A DNA stretch of 64,000 nucleotides from Anoplopoma fimbria. Its lineage: Eukaryota; Chordata; Actinopteri; Perciformes; Anoplopomatidae. The stretch spans positions 21,264,334 to 21,328,333 of the forward strand of contig NC_072449.1 of NCBI RefSeq assembly GCF_027596085.1, in the 5' to 3' direction. The position numbers were made by a program, and so were the translations under genes. The notes under the pieces were generated by a model. It ran no database searches. It was not told the DNA's origin and saw only the letters and a program-made list of their open reading frames with translations. Every line of letters begins with the position of its first letter. The stretch's first letter is position 1. Below are positions 34,925 through 47,600 of the stretch, one piece after another.

Positions 34925-37900
34925 ATGTCACTGTTAAAGCTGGTCCTCCTGGTTCTTCTCTTCAGGAGCGGGATGCCTGTGTGCCAGCTGCAGGGGAGGG
35001 CACAACAACCTGAGCTGACCAAAGCTGGAGACTTTGTCACAGGTGGCATTTTTACCTTTCGCACCGGGTACAAAGGCAGTGTGCCCGCCTTCCAAACTTT
35101 ACCCGATCCTCCAACATGCCTGAAGTAAGTATGTGTGTTTTTGACTTTGTTTAATTATGTGTTTTCTTGATCAATACATTGTTTGTGCAAATCAAATAAT
35201 TCATAAGAAATGTCTTCTTTTTCTAGCATCAATGTAAGAGAATTCAAATTTGCCCAGACCATGATCTTTGCAATTGAGGAAATAAATCAAAATCCTGCTA
35301 TTCTTCCTAACCACACAATGGGCTACAAGATATACAATTCCTGTGGAATGACAAACATTATGAGGTCTGCTCTAGATTTAGCCAACGGGCAGAGGGAGAT
35401 CATAGATGAGAGGAACTGTACAAAGGATGACACTGCACAGGCTGTACTTGGCCACTCTGGCTCTGCACCCACAGTTGGATTTGCTCGGATTTTAGGAAGG
35501 TTTCAGATACCAGTGGTAAATATTTTACTTTAATTCAGAGTGTACATTAAATGTTTCTAGATGATTAACATGCAATGTATATATTTCTGTTCTATCTAAA
35601 TTTATTTTGCACAGCTCAGCCACTTTGCAACCTGTGCATGTCTCAGCAACAGAGAGGAGTTTCCATCCTTCTTCCGAACTATTCCAAGTGACCTCCACCA
35701 GAGCAGAGCCCTGGCAAAGCTGGTCAAGCATTTCAGTTGGACCTGGGTGGGGGCAATTAGTAACAAAAATGAATATGGCATCAACGGGATCGCCACATTT
35801 ATACAAGCTGCACAAGAAGAAGGGGTTTGCATAGAGTATTACCAGGCATTTGAGCAAACAGGTCCTCCTCATGAGTTAACAAAAGTAATTGAATCCGTGA
35901 AGCACTCCACCTCTAAGGTCATTGTGGCCTTCATGTCCCACAGAGAGGTTAATGTGTTGGTGACTGAGTTGTTCAAACAGAACATTACAGGAGTGCAGTG
36001 GGTTGGCAGTGACGCCTGGATAACAGATGACTCTCTGACTGACAGTGAGGGACACAGCCTCCTGGTGGGCTCACTAGGCTTCACTGTCAGCAAAGCTAAG
36101 ATCCCGGGCTGGAGGAGCACCTGAGGCAACTCCACCCTTCACAGTTTCCTGACAGTCAGTTTGTCCGAGATTTCTGGGAAGACTTCTTTGACTGCGCTCT
36201 GAATGACAGTGCAGAAACACAAAAAAGGCCATGCAACGGCTTTGAGAGCTTGCAGACTGTTGAATCGTATTTTACAGATGTCTCTGAGCTGAGATTTACT
36301 AATAATGTGTACAAGTCAGTTTACGCAGTGGCTAATGCTCTCCACAGCCTGGTCACATGTGAAGAGGGGATCGGCCCCTTCTACAACGGGAGCTGTGCTG
36401 ACATTGGAGACATTCAACCATGGCAGGTTGGGCAAAAAGCATTAATGTTTTTGTGCCATAAAGTAACAAAGAAAATTAGCTTTTCGTGTTTAATTAAGTC
36501 CCTCCTACTCTTTACAGGTGCTGCATTATTTACAAAATATCAACTTCACAACCAGTCAGGGGGAAAGAGTGACTTTTGACCAAAATGGAGATTCACCTGC
36601 AAGATATGAACTCATAAATATACAACATGTGACCTCAAGGACCATGCATGTTGCCACAGTTGGGGTTTTTGATGCAACTCTGCCCCTTGAGCATCAATTT
36701 ATAATGAATGACATGAAGATAGTGTGGGGAGGAGGAAGTCTTACGGTACATACTCATATTGCACTGTTGTCATATATCTGGGTTGTTTGTCACAATGCCA
36801 TACTGCATAATATTTCATAATCCACTTCAATAAAGTGTTTACCTAATTAAATAAATATTTTAACTTAATTAATGTTTCTGAATGGCATGTGAACACCAAT
36901 AACATAGAGCAGTGAACATACTGTAGGTCACATACAACTCCTCCACATTTTCATGCACCAGGTTCCTGTGTCAGTGTGCAGTGAGAGCTGCCCCCCTGGA
37001 AAACACAAAGTGCTTCAGAAAAGAAAACATATTTGCTGTTATGACTGTATACCGTGTGCAGAAGGAGAAATCAGCAATATTACAGGTTGGATTTTTCAAA
37101 ACAGATTGTTTACATGTGAATATTGTATCTGGAATGTTATTGGTCCATAATTAGCATATGACCTAATCCATGTTTTTCTCTCTTTCAAAAACAGACTCCA
37201 TGGATTGCTTCAAATGTCCCATTGATTATTGGCCGAATGCCAGAGGAGACACGTGCATCTTGAAGGAAATTGAATTTTTGTCCTATGCAGAGATCATGGG
37301 GATCATATTAACATTCTGTTGTTTGATGGGGGCGATTGTGACAGCTATGATAGCATCTGTTTTCTTTCACTTCCGGGAAACTCCTATTGTCAGGGCCAAC
37401 AACTCTGAGCTGAGCTTTTTACTGCTTTTCTCCTTGACTCTGTGTTTCCTGTGTTCCCTGACCTTCATAGGCCGGCCCACTGAGTGGTCCTGCATGCTGC
37501 GACACACAGCATTCGGCATCACTTTTGTCCTCTGTATCTCTTGTGTTCTGGGGAAAACTATAGTGGTGTTAATGGCCTTCAGGGCCACACTTCCAGGTAG
37601 TAATATGATGAAATGGTTTGGGCCTGCACATCAGAGACTCAGTGTTCTGGCTTTCACACTCATACAAGTTCTTATTTGCATTCTATGGTTGACAAACAAC
37701 CCTCCTTTTCCCTACAAAAATATGAACCACTATAAAGAGAAGATTATTCTTGAGTGTACACTGGGATCAACTGTGGGGTTCTGGGCTGTGTTAGGATACA
37801 TAGGGCTCCTAGCTGTATTATGTTTTGTACTTGCTTTTTTGGCTAGAACGTTGCCTGATAACTTCAATGAAGCTAAATTCATCACCTTCAGCATGCTGAT

Positions 37901-38102
37901 ATTCTGTGCAGTCTGGATCACATTTATCCCAGCATATGTCAGCTCTCCTGGGAAGTTCACAGTGGCTGTGGAGATATTTGCTATTTTAGCCTCCAGTTAT
38001 GGGCTACTTCTCTGTATATTTGCACCCAAATGCTTTATTATTGTATTCAAACCTGAACTGAACACAAAAAAACATCTGATGGGGAAAACAGGATCTGATT
38101 AA
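34925..38102 (+). pseudogene. V2R/OlfC-type GPCR, gene C: complete exon set with one single-base frameshift
   Basis: Exons 34925-35124, 35227-35515, 35615-36426, 36518-36745, 36962-37085 and 37195-38102 have the family phases. Exon 3 is 812 bases against 813 in gene B. At 36103-36105 it has CCC where gene B and pseudogene A have CCCC, so the frame stops at 36122-36124 within the ligand domain. Everything else is intact: signal peptide MSLLKLVLLVLLFRSGMPV, KNEYG, SDAWIT, nine linker cysteines and seven TM helices. Either this is a very young pseudogene, or the base was lost in sequencing or assembly of a homopolymer, in which case the gene is functional at about 854 residues. Exon 3 shares a near-identical tract with gene B. 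AATAAA lies at 38280-38285. Confidence 0.88.
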
Positions 38103-38370
38103 ATCTTAATTCACTTTTTTTTCTCCAAAGTTAATTCAACATTGTTGACTGGCAGTTAAACTCTTACTTTTTTATTTTAGTAATGTATATACGTCCATGA
38201 TGTAATGAATCCTACCTGTAATACAGACATTTAACAAATGCATAATTTGAAAATAATGATAATAATAATCTGTATTAAAAATAAAACTTTTAAAAAACAT
38301 GTTTTGTGATGTGTTAAACTTGTATTGTTACCACTTTATTAGACAATAAGAAAATAAAAAATATCCATGA
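38103..38370. other. 3' flank of gene C
   Basis: AT-rich, with the AATAAA of gene C. No exon. Confidence 0.6.
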
Positions 38371-38560
38371 GTCTGGATTGCATTTATCCCAGCATATGTC
38401 AGCTCTCCTGGGAAGTTCACTTTGGCTGTGCAGATATTTGCTATTTTAGCCTCCAGTCAAGGACTTCTTTTATGCATGTTTATCCCCAAATATTTTAGTA
38501 AAACCAGAACAAAATACAAAAAGGCTCATAATGGGCAAGACAAAAGATATCAAATGTTAA
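38371..38560 (+). pseudogene. Stray V2R exon 6 fragment (end of TM6 to C-terminus)
   Basis: The frame from 38371 reads [20 protein letters not shown], then [14 protein letters not shown], which is the end of TM6, the third extracellular loop and TM7 of the family. After PKYF a small deletion shifts the frame; the other frame then reads [13 protein letters not shown] and stops at 38558-38560. No other exon of this copy is nearby. It is probably a leftover of unequal crossing-over behind gene C. Confidence 0.88.
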
Positions 38561-40506
38561 GATTTATACTGTTGTGATTCTTTTCTTCTTACTATTACTT
38601 TGTGTATGCTATTATATGTATTATGATGAGATCCCGAACAGCTACCCTCCTTATTTATTCAATTTTGATTATAAATTAAATAACTTTAAAAAAAAATAAC
38701 CACAAGATTTTGTCAGAAAAATTGATTTCAAAATGGAAGATTTTGCATCAACATGTCATATTGTGATTGGTTTTCAATCACATCTTAAATTATATTCTTG
38801 ATATTGATTCCAAACAGACCATATAGTCTGCATCTTTTGACTGACTTACACTGGGTAATGTCTGTTGCCATTCTTCTTAGCCCAGAGAGTTTGTTGGTCT
38901 ATTGTTGAAGTGGGATTAAATTATATCAAAATGTATTTTCTTCAAGGTAATGAACAATTTACAATAAAAATTTGATTTCTTTCACAAATCTGGAATGACA
39001 CAGCACATGATTCATACAAGGCTGCTTAGGTTGGCATGACGTCAAGTTCATCATCTGTTAATGTCCTCAAAGGTGCATGAATTTGTAGTGGACCAATGTA
39101 TAGAGCTATAGTTTAATTTCAGTTGTCAATGTTTGTTTTGCCCAAAGATTATTTTTTTGTATTCATATATTAAGTTGTAGTTTTATATTAGAATCACTTT
39201 GTGTGGTGGGAAAAAATACAAACAATAAAATATAAAACATATAGACAATATTTGAATGGTCTAATAGAATAATCAAGGCCTTATGCCTTCTGTTTTGTCA
39301 TGTGCTGTAACACTCTGACCTCAGCCTTAATCGTAAACATTGTGGATGCAGTGACATTTGAGTAGACAGAAAAACAAACAGAGTAAATCAACAAATGCTA
39401 ATTGATGTGGTGATGTGTTTCTGGGTTCTTCCCTCTTGTGTTTAACGTACGATAGTATGACAAAGCCAATCAGAGAATAGTACACCACCTTTTGTTATCA
39501 ATCACGAAGTTCCACTACAGACTGTAACTTCAAATGTACACAGATGGACTGTTGGAAATACCTTTCTAACTTGCTCTATTCCCGCTTGCAAGTGTAAAGT
39601 GTAAAAAATGTAACTTTGAAAGACCTCTTCTCTCTTGTGAGTCTTGATAGCAAAATTCCCAGTTTGTTTTGGTAAGGGCCAGGTATAATGTCTCATGTGC
39701 AGCTACACATACATGCAGAATACATGGTTTGAGAACTGTGTGTGTTCTACCTAGCATTATTGTATATTATAAATTTACCACCCAGCAGCTACACTCAGAA
39801 TGAGCAGAAACTGAAAATTCAGTTTGTAACTCATCTGCTCCCACTTTTTGTGTGTGTCAACAAGACATCAGGTCTGACCTCTCCAAACAGCTAGCTAGAT
39901 AGCTAGACTGAACGAAAGTAAAATCTGAGTAGAGTTCATTTCTCAATGAAAAACATGAACCAACCAGTGCTTTTTCAATTTGTCCTTTTCATAAATATGA
40001 TCATTATACAAGATAGTTAACCAAGCAAACAACTATTTGCTATGTAAAGATATAATGGAGTTAGTGAAGTTGCTCTCCCTCCGTGTGTGTTGTTGTTATC
40101 CAAGAGTCTCCTTGCTTTTGTTCTCATAGCCGGGCCGTAAGGGTGTGCGTTTTTATGCATGTTAGTGCATGTTGAGCCAATAGCTATTCGCACCTTAACT
40201 TGAGTTACTTAGGTCTATTACATTGTGGGATGTGTTCAGTGTTTACGTGCACATACACATGTATTCACTCTTTAGTGCTGGCTTACAGAATCAGCGTTAA
40301 AAACTTTAAGACCTTAACAAAGTTCATCTCAGCTAAACCTAAGACTGATCGTTAGGGAACAGGGCCCATGTGTATTCCTGTCAGATTTATTCTTCATGCC
40401 TGACATCCTTCAGGTCTTACGTATTCAAAAAAAAGAAGGAATTTGCATGAACCTCTGAGAATGGACCGCTGAGTTGCCTCCTACACCTGAGTAGCAGACA
40501 GTAAGC
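38561..40506. other. 1.9 kb intergenic DNA, no gene seen
   Basis: AT-rich with no V2R exon or mobile-element protein that I can recognise. Two overlapping short minus-strand frames near 39500-39760 have no support. Confidence 0.6.
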
Positions 40507-40513
40507 TATAAAA
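40507..40513 (+). promoter_or_regulatory. TATA box of the divergent V2R-like gene D
   Basis: TATAAAA, 53 bases before ATG 40560, the same spacing as in genes C and E. A retained core promoter argues that the gene is or recently was transcribed. Confidence 0.45.
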
Positions 40514-40559
40514 CACATCTTTGCCAGAATCCTGACTGTGCCAAAGGCGAGGATCTGAG

Positions 40560-43359
40560 ATGTCAACATTTGCATTTGTCTTTTTAACACTGTTCACTTG
40601 GATGGTGTCATCTGGCACATGGCTCAGACTGGACCAGTGTCCTGAGCTCAGTCAGTATGGATGTGATGAGGAGACAAAAGGCTGCAGCTTAAGTGCATCA
40701 TATAAAAACCCTCTTATTCATGACAAAACAAAACTGACACTGACATGTGAAAGGTGAGTAAATTGTTGCAAAATTGCATTGTTCTCTTGTCATCCACTTG
40801 TATGTTGCTTAATAACTTGCTGTTTGTTTTGTCAAGGACCTGGATACCCCACTGTGGTTTCCCACAGATTCATCTGCAATTATCTTGTAATTTTATGATT
40901 TCCTCAGTGGGGAACCAGCCTGAATTATTAGGGCCTAAACACCTCATAAGATAATTAGACGATCTCTAGAGGAGCTTTTAGGAGTCAATTATAATTTAAA
41001 GGCACATTAATTATATACAAAAATAGAGTCTCACAGTTCGGTCATTATGCATTCTATGTTACACTGTGATTTAAAAAAAGGGGTTTTTACTTTTTTTTGT
41101 GCTTTTTAAATGGCAATTTTGCTTATTTCTGACTAAAAATGGTGAGCAGTTTAGTGATTAATGCAATGTATGACTGTTTTTAAGGGTGACGAATATATGA
41201 TACTTTACTCCAGAATATGATCTTGAACTGTTTTTGTTTGTTTTTTTCACCTGTGTAGATCTCCTGAAATGTGTGTTGCCTCAGATTGGACTTTGACACA
41301 GAGCAGGCTAAAAAAAGACTGTACCTTCTTTCCTGGTGTGTCTTTGAACTACATGATCTTTAATGACCGTGTGAACTATTTGCAAAGTGTGGAGGAAATT
41401 GTGAAGCAAAACAGTCCTGTCTGCAAGTGTACATTTCAACAGTTCTTGCTTCATATACGGTCAAAGACCAGTTGTCTGCTGCTTACAATAGAGGTGAGCG
41501 CCATTGTAACATGTTAACAGTTATCATATTAATGAAACTGCATTTAAAATTAAATTTGAATTTGAATGTATTAACAATCTTTTGGTGTTTGTCTGTAATT
41601 TTCCTTTACACAGACACAGACTGATGATCACTGCACACATTTGAATTACAGAAGTATCCGTCCTTCATCTGTGTTTCAGAGAAATATGGCTGACAGCACC
41701 AACATCATTGCCATTGTTCTACTAGACCACTGGAAAACATGTAATTGTATCTGCATCTGTAAGGTATGCAACCTAGAGGTTGAATTCCTGCAGGGCTTTT
41801 TGTACAGAAAGCTTCGACCTATATTGCCAAAATTTCTTATCTTACTACTGTCTGAGAGTCAAGTCAGCCTGATGTCCTCATCATATGATATTGAAAAAAT
41901 GAAAGTGTATGTCAGGAGCTGCAATGGGCAGGTTTGCATGTACACCTACAGTATTTCTGCACAGTACCTTAATTCTCCCTCAGTCTCTCCATAGTGTTGT
42001 GTTACAGCTTCATTAGGCCTCATCACTGAATTAACAAATACAAACAAAATACTGTTAACTTCAAAAGCGGAGGTATTTCAACCATGTCAGCTATTTATTA
42101 GTTAAATTAAAAACAGGTAATACTTTTATATTTTATTGTCAGCTATGGATTGCCATGTATGTTCACAGAAGTACAGAATGTTATAGTTTTGTACATAAGT
42201 GAGGGCATTCTGTATACAACGTCAGAAGAAAATTCCCATATTGTGATGAAGCGAAGTATTTAAAATGCAAATGAGAAAGATAAACCGCCATAGATACATA
42301 TATAGATTAGTGAACAAACATGCAGTGATGCAAATACTATGTCCTATGAATCAAATGTGACCATAAAGCAGCTACCATAAAAATGCTACAGAAAAGTCTG
42401 ACAGTTGAAAAATGTATATCTTCTCACAGATACTATATTGTGATATGGTGTATATATGTATTTGTATGCATGAATGTGTGATGTGTGTGCAGTAATACAC
42501 TTTCACATCTTGTCAACAGATGCCATCAAAGTTCTCTGCATCACACTGTTTTAAAGAAGCACTTCTGAAACAAGCAGGTGATATTGAAAAACAAAACAAC
42601 CATGCCATTAATTGCAAGAAAAGCATGCTTTCATTTTCTTTACAAGTTAAAGGGTAACCAAACACTTTTTTTCTTGTTTACACAGGCAGGGTGAAGAGTG
42701 TGCGGCCTGTAGACACCAGCAAATGGATAGCAAGACATTTTCTGGCAGCTGTGTTACTGCTTGGAATATACATGACAAGAATAAAGATATCACCAAACAG
42801 AGTCAGTTCTGCTGATGGCAGTAACTCCCCAATGGCGATGTTTTTCAAAATGACACTGCGCTATTTTTCATCATCAGTTACCATCCATCAGCCCTCTGAG
42901 TGGTCCCCGGTAACTATCAGAATCTCCTTTGTTCTCCTTGTCTCTTGTGGTCTGGGGAGAGCTGTTCATGTGTTAATTGCCTGCAGGGCTGCTCATACTT
43001 TCATGAAATTGTTGTGTCCCATGCAGCAGCAATTTAGGGCTCTGCCTGTCACTGTGTTGTTTATCTGGTTGACTTTCAGTTCTCCTTTCCTAAGTAAGAG
43101 CAGGAAACACTTGTTTGAAGACATCATTTTTGAGGGGAGTGCAGGATCAACACTAGGATCCTGGTCTGTGTCAGGACAAATAGGGCTTCTGGCTATGTTG
43201 CTATGTGTGTTCATCTCACTTTCAAGTTTGCTACAATGCATCCTGACTAAACTGAATGTTATGAGTGTCCTCTTACATGTGCAGCTGGTAACCTGTCTGC
43301 AGAACTCAAGGCTACCAACAAAATATGTACTGGTCATTAATATCAACAGGTTAATTTAA
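40560..43359 (+). CDS. Highly divergent V2R-derived gene D, open frame without cysteine-rich domain, TM6 or TM7
   Basis: Proposed exons: 40560-40753 (phase 2), 41259-41493 (phase 0), 41614-41931 (phase 0), 42520-42577 (phase 1) and 42686-43359, together 1479 bases, open, about 492 residues. The phases equal V2R exons 1, 2, 3, 5 and 6; exon 4 is not found. Exon 1 starts with a signal peptide (MSTFAFVFLTLFTWMVSSG). Exon 2 keeps FFPGVSLNYMIF, matching [12 protein letters not shown] of neighbours. Exon 6 keeps PSEWS, then FVLLVSCGLGRAVHVLIACRA (compare PTEWS and [21 protein letters not shown]) and IGLLAMLLCVF of TM5. Lost are eight of nine linker cysteines, the TM3 cysteine (WSC to WSP), the second-loop cysteine (LEC to FEG), the DYG and SEAW ligand segments, and TM6-TM7. 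An in-phase alternative donor lies at 41763/41764 (AAG|GTATGC) and would shorten exon 3. Origin from V2R is well supported; whether it is a functional protein is open. Confidence 0.65.
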
Positions 43360-44588
43360 AAATATATCATTAAACCTACACAACTGTATCTAACTTTGTA
43401 TGAGATGTGGACATTCTGAATCAAAAATTGAAACTATAATGTAAACAAAGTAAACATGTGTCATAGATGAATGAAGTGTACCAGTTCCATTGAGGATCAG
43501 CAGCTGAGGTGACGGTGCTCTTTGTGAATATGTAATTTCTTTTTTTATCTTACACAAAATAGCAGACACTCGACAGTGATTGAGACAATAACAGTTAAGT
43601 GTAATAAACCTCTGTGGCTACACTTTGATCCACTCTAAAACACATTTTCCACAATTTCTGAATACGATGAACAATTGTACAGAGTTCTTTAGACGTTTAT
43701 TAAAGATTTTCTCATATTGCCTGTGTGTTCATTTATTGTACTCCCTAATCATGGCACAAAGAAATAAACTGAAGCACAGAGAGTGAACATTGTAAAACAC
43801 ATTTTAAATGATTACTCTATCTAACTTTTTCAATAAGTCATTATGAATGTGCTTATGTGTAACCATTGTTAAAAAGATATTTAATTAAATAATTAAAGCC
43901 CACAAATTACTTTATATACATTTAAATATACATCAGGCCAAAGTAAAGAAAGAAAGAGAACAAGAAAAAGATAAATCTGAACTACCCTCTAGTGGGGCTG
44001 AGGACTCCCTGTGGCTGCAGAATTTGTATTAAAGTGCTTCATCTGACATAATAATTACAATTATATAATTGTGTACAATTATATAAAGATCAAACAAGTC
44101 TTTCACAAGTCTTAAACATTTAAAAATGCCACAAATCTTTATCTGTCTTGAAGGAAAGCCTGGATCAACTGGCCAATGCAATGAAAGTGAGATTATCTCT
44201 ACAACATTGAAAGTAAAGTGTGCCACTTTGATTTGATAAAAGTCCTAGTGCAGCAAAAGGTTTTTAAGAGCTATTTCAAGTCAATCATCAGGGTCTTATG
44301 ACTTCAAAAAATGATAAAATCAAAGCGATACAGGAAGACAGGTACCCGTTTGGAAAATTCACATACAACATATTTAAAATGTAGGAATGGCTGAGGGTCA
44401 AGTAGAGTGTCATAACTTTGAATAATTCAGTTCGATACCTGGCTCTTAATGTCAAAAAATGTTTATTTCTGAAAGCAGATATCTGTTTTGTTTTGTTTTG
44501 TTTTTTATAATCCAGGGTTTATCAGTCAAGTTCAAGAATTAAGTGTGCTCACATTGGCTGCTGATGTTTCTCGTATGGTAGGAAAAGC
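43360..44588. other. Intergenic DNA, no gene seen
   Basis: AT-rich, with no exon or repeat that I can identify. Confidence 0.6.
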
Positions 44589-44595
44589 TATAAAG
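44589..44595 (+). promoter_or_regulatory. TATA box of V2R gene E
   Basis: TATAAAG, 53 bases before ATG 44642. Confidence 0.5.
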
Positions 44596-44641
44596 GCCAG
44601 CTTCCATGTGAGAAATGCTTCAGTGAAGGGGAGGGTGGCTC

Positions 44642-47600
44642 ATGATGGGTTGGATCACTTTTATCTTATTCACTCTGCTGGCAAGGGCAAGATCAGAAAA
44701 CCAAACATGCAAAGTGATCGGGCAGAGAGGGTTCATGGAATTTTCAAAAGGAGGTGATCTTATTATAGGAGGAGTTTTCTCTATGACTAGTACACGCAAA
44801 CTGGTTGACAATGGCTATCAGGCATTTCCATACACATACTGCAATAAGTACGTGGTTAAAATAAGTAAAAAACTGTATGCAATGTATGAAAATAGCATTG
44901 GTTTATGTGCAGATTTGATGTGTTGCAAAAATGATCAGCTATAGGAACTTGTTTAACAGTAATGTGCCAACACTTAACAATGTGTTTGCAGATGGAATGA
45001 CAGGGAATTGAAGTTTGCCCGGACGGTGATTTTTACTGTGGAGGAGATTAACAGAGATACTAAGCTCCTTCCTGGAGTTAGTCTGGGCTATAGGCTGTAT
45101 AACGGCTGTGGGAGTGAAAACCTGATGAGAGCAGCCGTAGAAGCTGTAAGTGAAGTAGATTCAAAGGGCTGCAGTGATCAGATTCAGGCTCTCCTAGGAC
45201 ATTCATCCTCTGGAGTTAGTGAAGACATAAACATCATACTAAGCCCTCTGTCTATTCCACAGGTAAGAAGAAATAACTGCAAACTGTCCAATTTTCATTG
45301 TATTAAATGTTATTTGTGATTCCATCTTTGAAAGATATGTAAATGTATGTTTTTTAACATGTTTTTTTTTTCTTTTTGAAGGTAAGCCACCTTTCAACCT
45401 GTACTTGTTTGAGTGACAAAAGACTTTACCCCACATTCTTCAGAACTGTGCCAAGTGACCACTTCCAAATCCTTGGTCTGGTGCAGTTTATGAAATATTT
45501 TGACTGGCACTGGGTGGGGATTATATACTCGAAAGGTTTGTACTCAGAACAAGGAACAGCTAAATTCATCATGGAAGCAAAGAAAGAGGGCATATGTGTT
45601 GAATACACATTACCTTACTCTAAGACTAATCAAGTCAAGTTGGCTACTATTGTAGAGACACTAAGGGAGTCCTCTTCGAAGGTGGTTTTGTTGTTTATGT
45701 CTCTGTCTTTCACCAAATCGTTCCTGTCAAAAATTGAAAAATATAACATCACTGGAAAGCAGTGGCTTGGAAGTGAGGCTTGGATCACACAAGCAGTCCT
45801 GGCTTCTGTCAAGAGAAAGATCATTTTAAATGGGGCAATTGGCTTTGCCCTCCCTCTGGCATACATACCAGGTCTTGATGAATACTTACTCAGCCTGAAA
45901 CCTTCGGATGAACCACAGAGTTCTATAATTAAAGCTTTCTGGGAGAAGTTCTTTGACTGCAGCTTCTCTCCATCAAGTACCACAACTATGTGCACTGGAA
46001 CAGAGGATCTCAGGACGGTCTCCAGTGACTACACAGACGTGAAACATTTCAGGGCTGAGAATAATGTATACAAAGCTGTGTACTTGGTGGCATATGCTCT
46101 TCATGCACTATTGCAATGTAAAAATGGCTCAAATCCCACCACGGGAAAACCCTGTGTGAACAAGAACGAAGTTCAGCCTAAGCTAGTAAGTTCTGGTATA
46201 ATTATTCAGGCATAGTATACGTATTTAGTATTTAGTGATTCAACGTTTTGTGATTAATGCAAAGCAATTCAATGTTAAGTATTCATAGGGTACCCTTTCA
46301 ATACTAATGTCTTACAAGTTTCTCTTTTGGTTGCAAGTTATATGTCTGATAGAATGTGCTGGTTGTCTCTCTACAGGTGTTGGAACACATTAACTATGTG
46401 AACTTCACAACACAGAACGGGGCCAAGGTTTTCTTTGATGGAAATGGAGACTCAGTTGCCCAATATGACTTAGTTAACTGGCAGATGAAAGAAGATGGCT
46501 CTGTTGAGATTGTCACTATCGGTCAATATGATACCTCTTACCCAGAGGGGGAAAAGTTCAAAATAAAAGACAACACCAAAATTGTTTGGGGAGGAAACAG
46601 TCATGAGGTAAATAAACTGAAGGTTGCATGTGTAAGAGAGACTATATTTCCAATCAGCGTATCTCGTATGTACAGAGACCGACCTCCATAGGTACAGCTG
46701 ATGCGAGTACTCTGTGGCCAGCACAGGTGATGTGTCTTAAAGAGTATTCAGGTTAGCTGCCCCTGTGGTTGTCAGGCCCCACACACATGCAACATGTAAG
46801 ATGGAGTCTTGATATGAATCACTTTAACACTTGTTGCAATGTCTGACATACAAACAATTTTGACATGTGTTTTGCCTAATCAGGTGCCAAGATCTGTCTG
46901 CACAGAACCATGCCCACCAGGGACCCGCAAGGCCGTAAACAAGTTTAAGCCTGTGTGCTGCTTTGACTGCTTTGAGTGTCCTGAGGGAACAATAAGTAAT
47001 CAGACAAGTGAGTAAGAGATTTCAAAATGGAAGTTATTCATGTATTGTATTAAGGATAAATGAAAAAAAGAAGTATTGTAGTTATAACAAATATACTTTT
47101 TGATTATATTTTATTTTGGTGTAATGATTGTATTTCTGTATCATTTCAATTATTTTTCAGATTCTCCAGACTGTTTGAGTTGTCCACCAGAATTTTGGCC
47201 AAATGAAAAGAAAGACAAGTGTCTTCCAAAACCGACTGAATACCTTTCCTACGAAGAGATCATGGGAGCACTTTTGACTGGATTTGGCTGTGTTGGTGTA
47301 TTTTTATCTCTTCTGACATCAATAATTTTTTTGACTCATAAAGAGACTCCTATTGTAAAAGCCAACAACTCTGAGCTGAGCTTCCTGCTGCTGTTCTCAT
47401 TAAAGCTGTGTTTCCTGTGTTCCCTGACCTTCATAGGCCGGCCCACTGAGTGGTCCTGCATGTTGCGACACACAGCATTCGGCATCACTTTTGTCCTCTG
47501 TATCTCTTGTGTTCTGGGGAAAACTATAGTGGTGTTAATGGCCTTCAGGGCCACACTTCCAGGTAGTAATATGATGAAATGGTTTGGGCCTGCAAAGCAG

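Noticed and set aside
42010..42090. Candidate exon 4 for gene D between ACAG (42005-42008) and GAG|GTATTT (about 42070)
   Set aside because: The phase 0 reading needed by the family hits a stop in the third codon; only a frame incompatible with the neighbouring exons is open.
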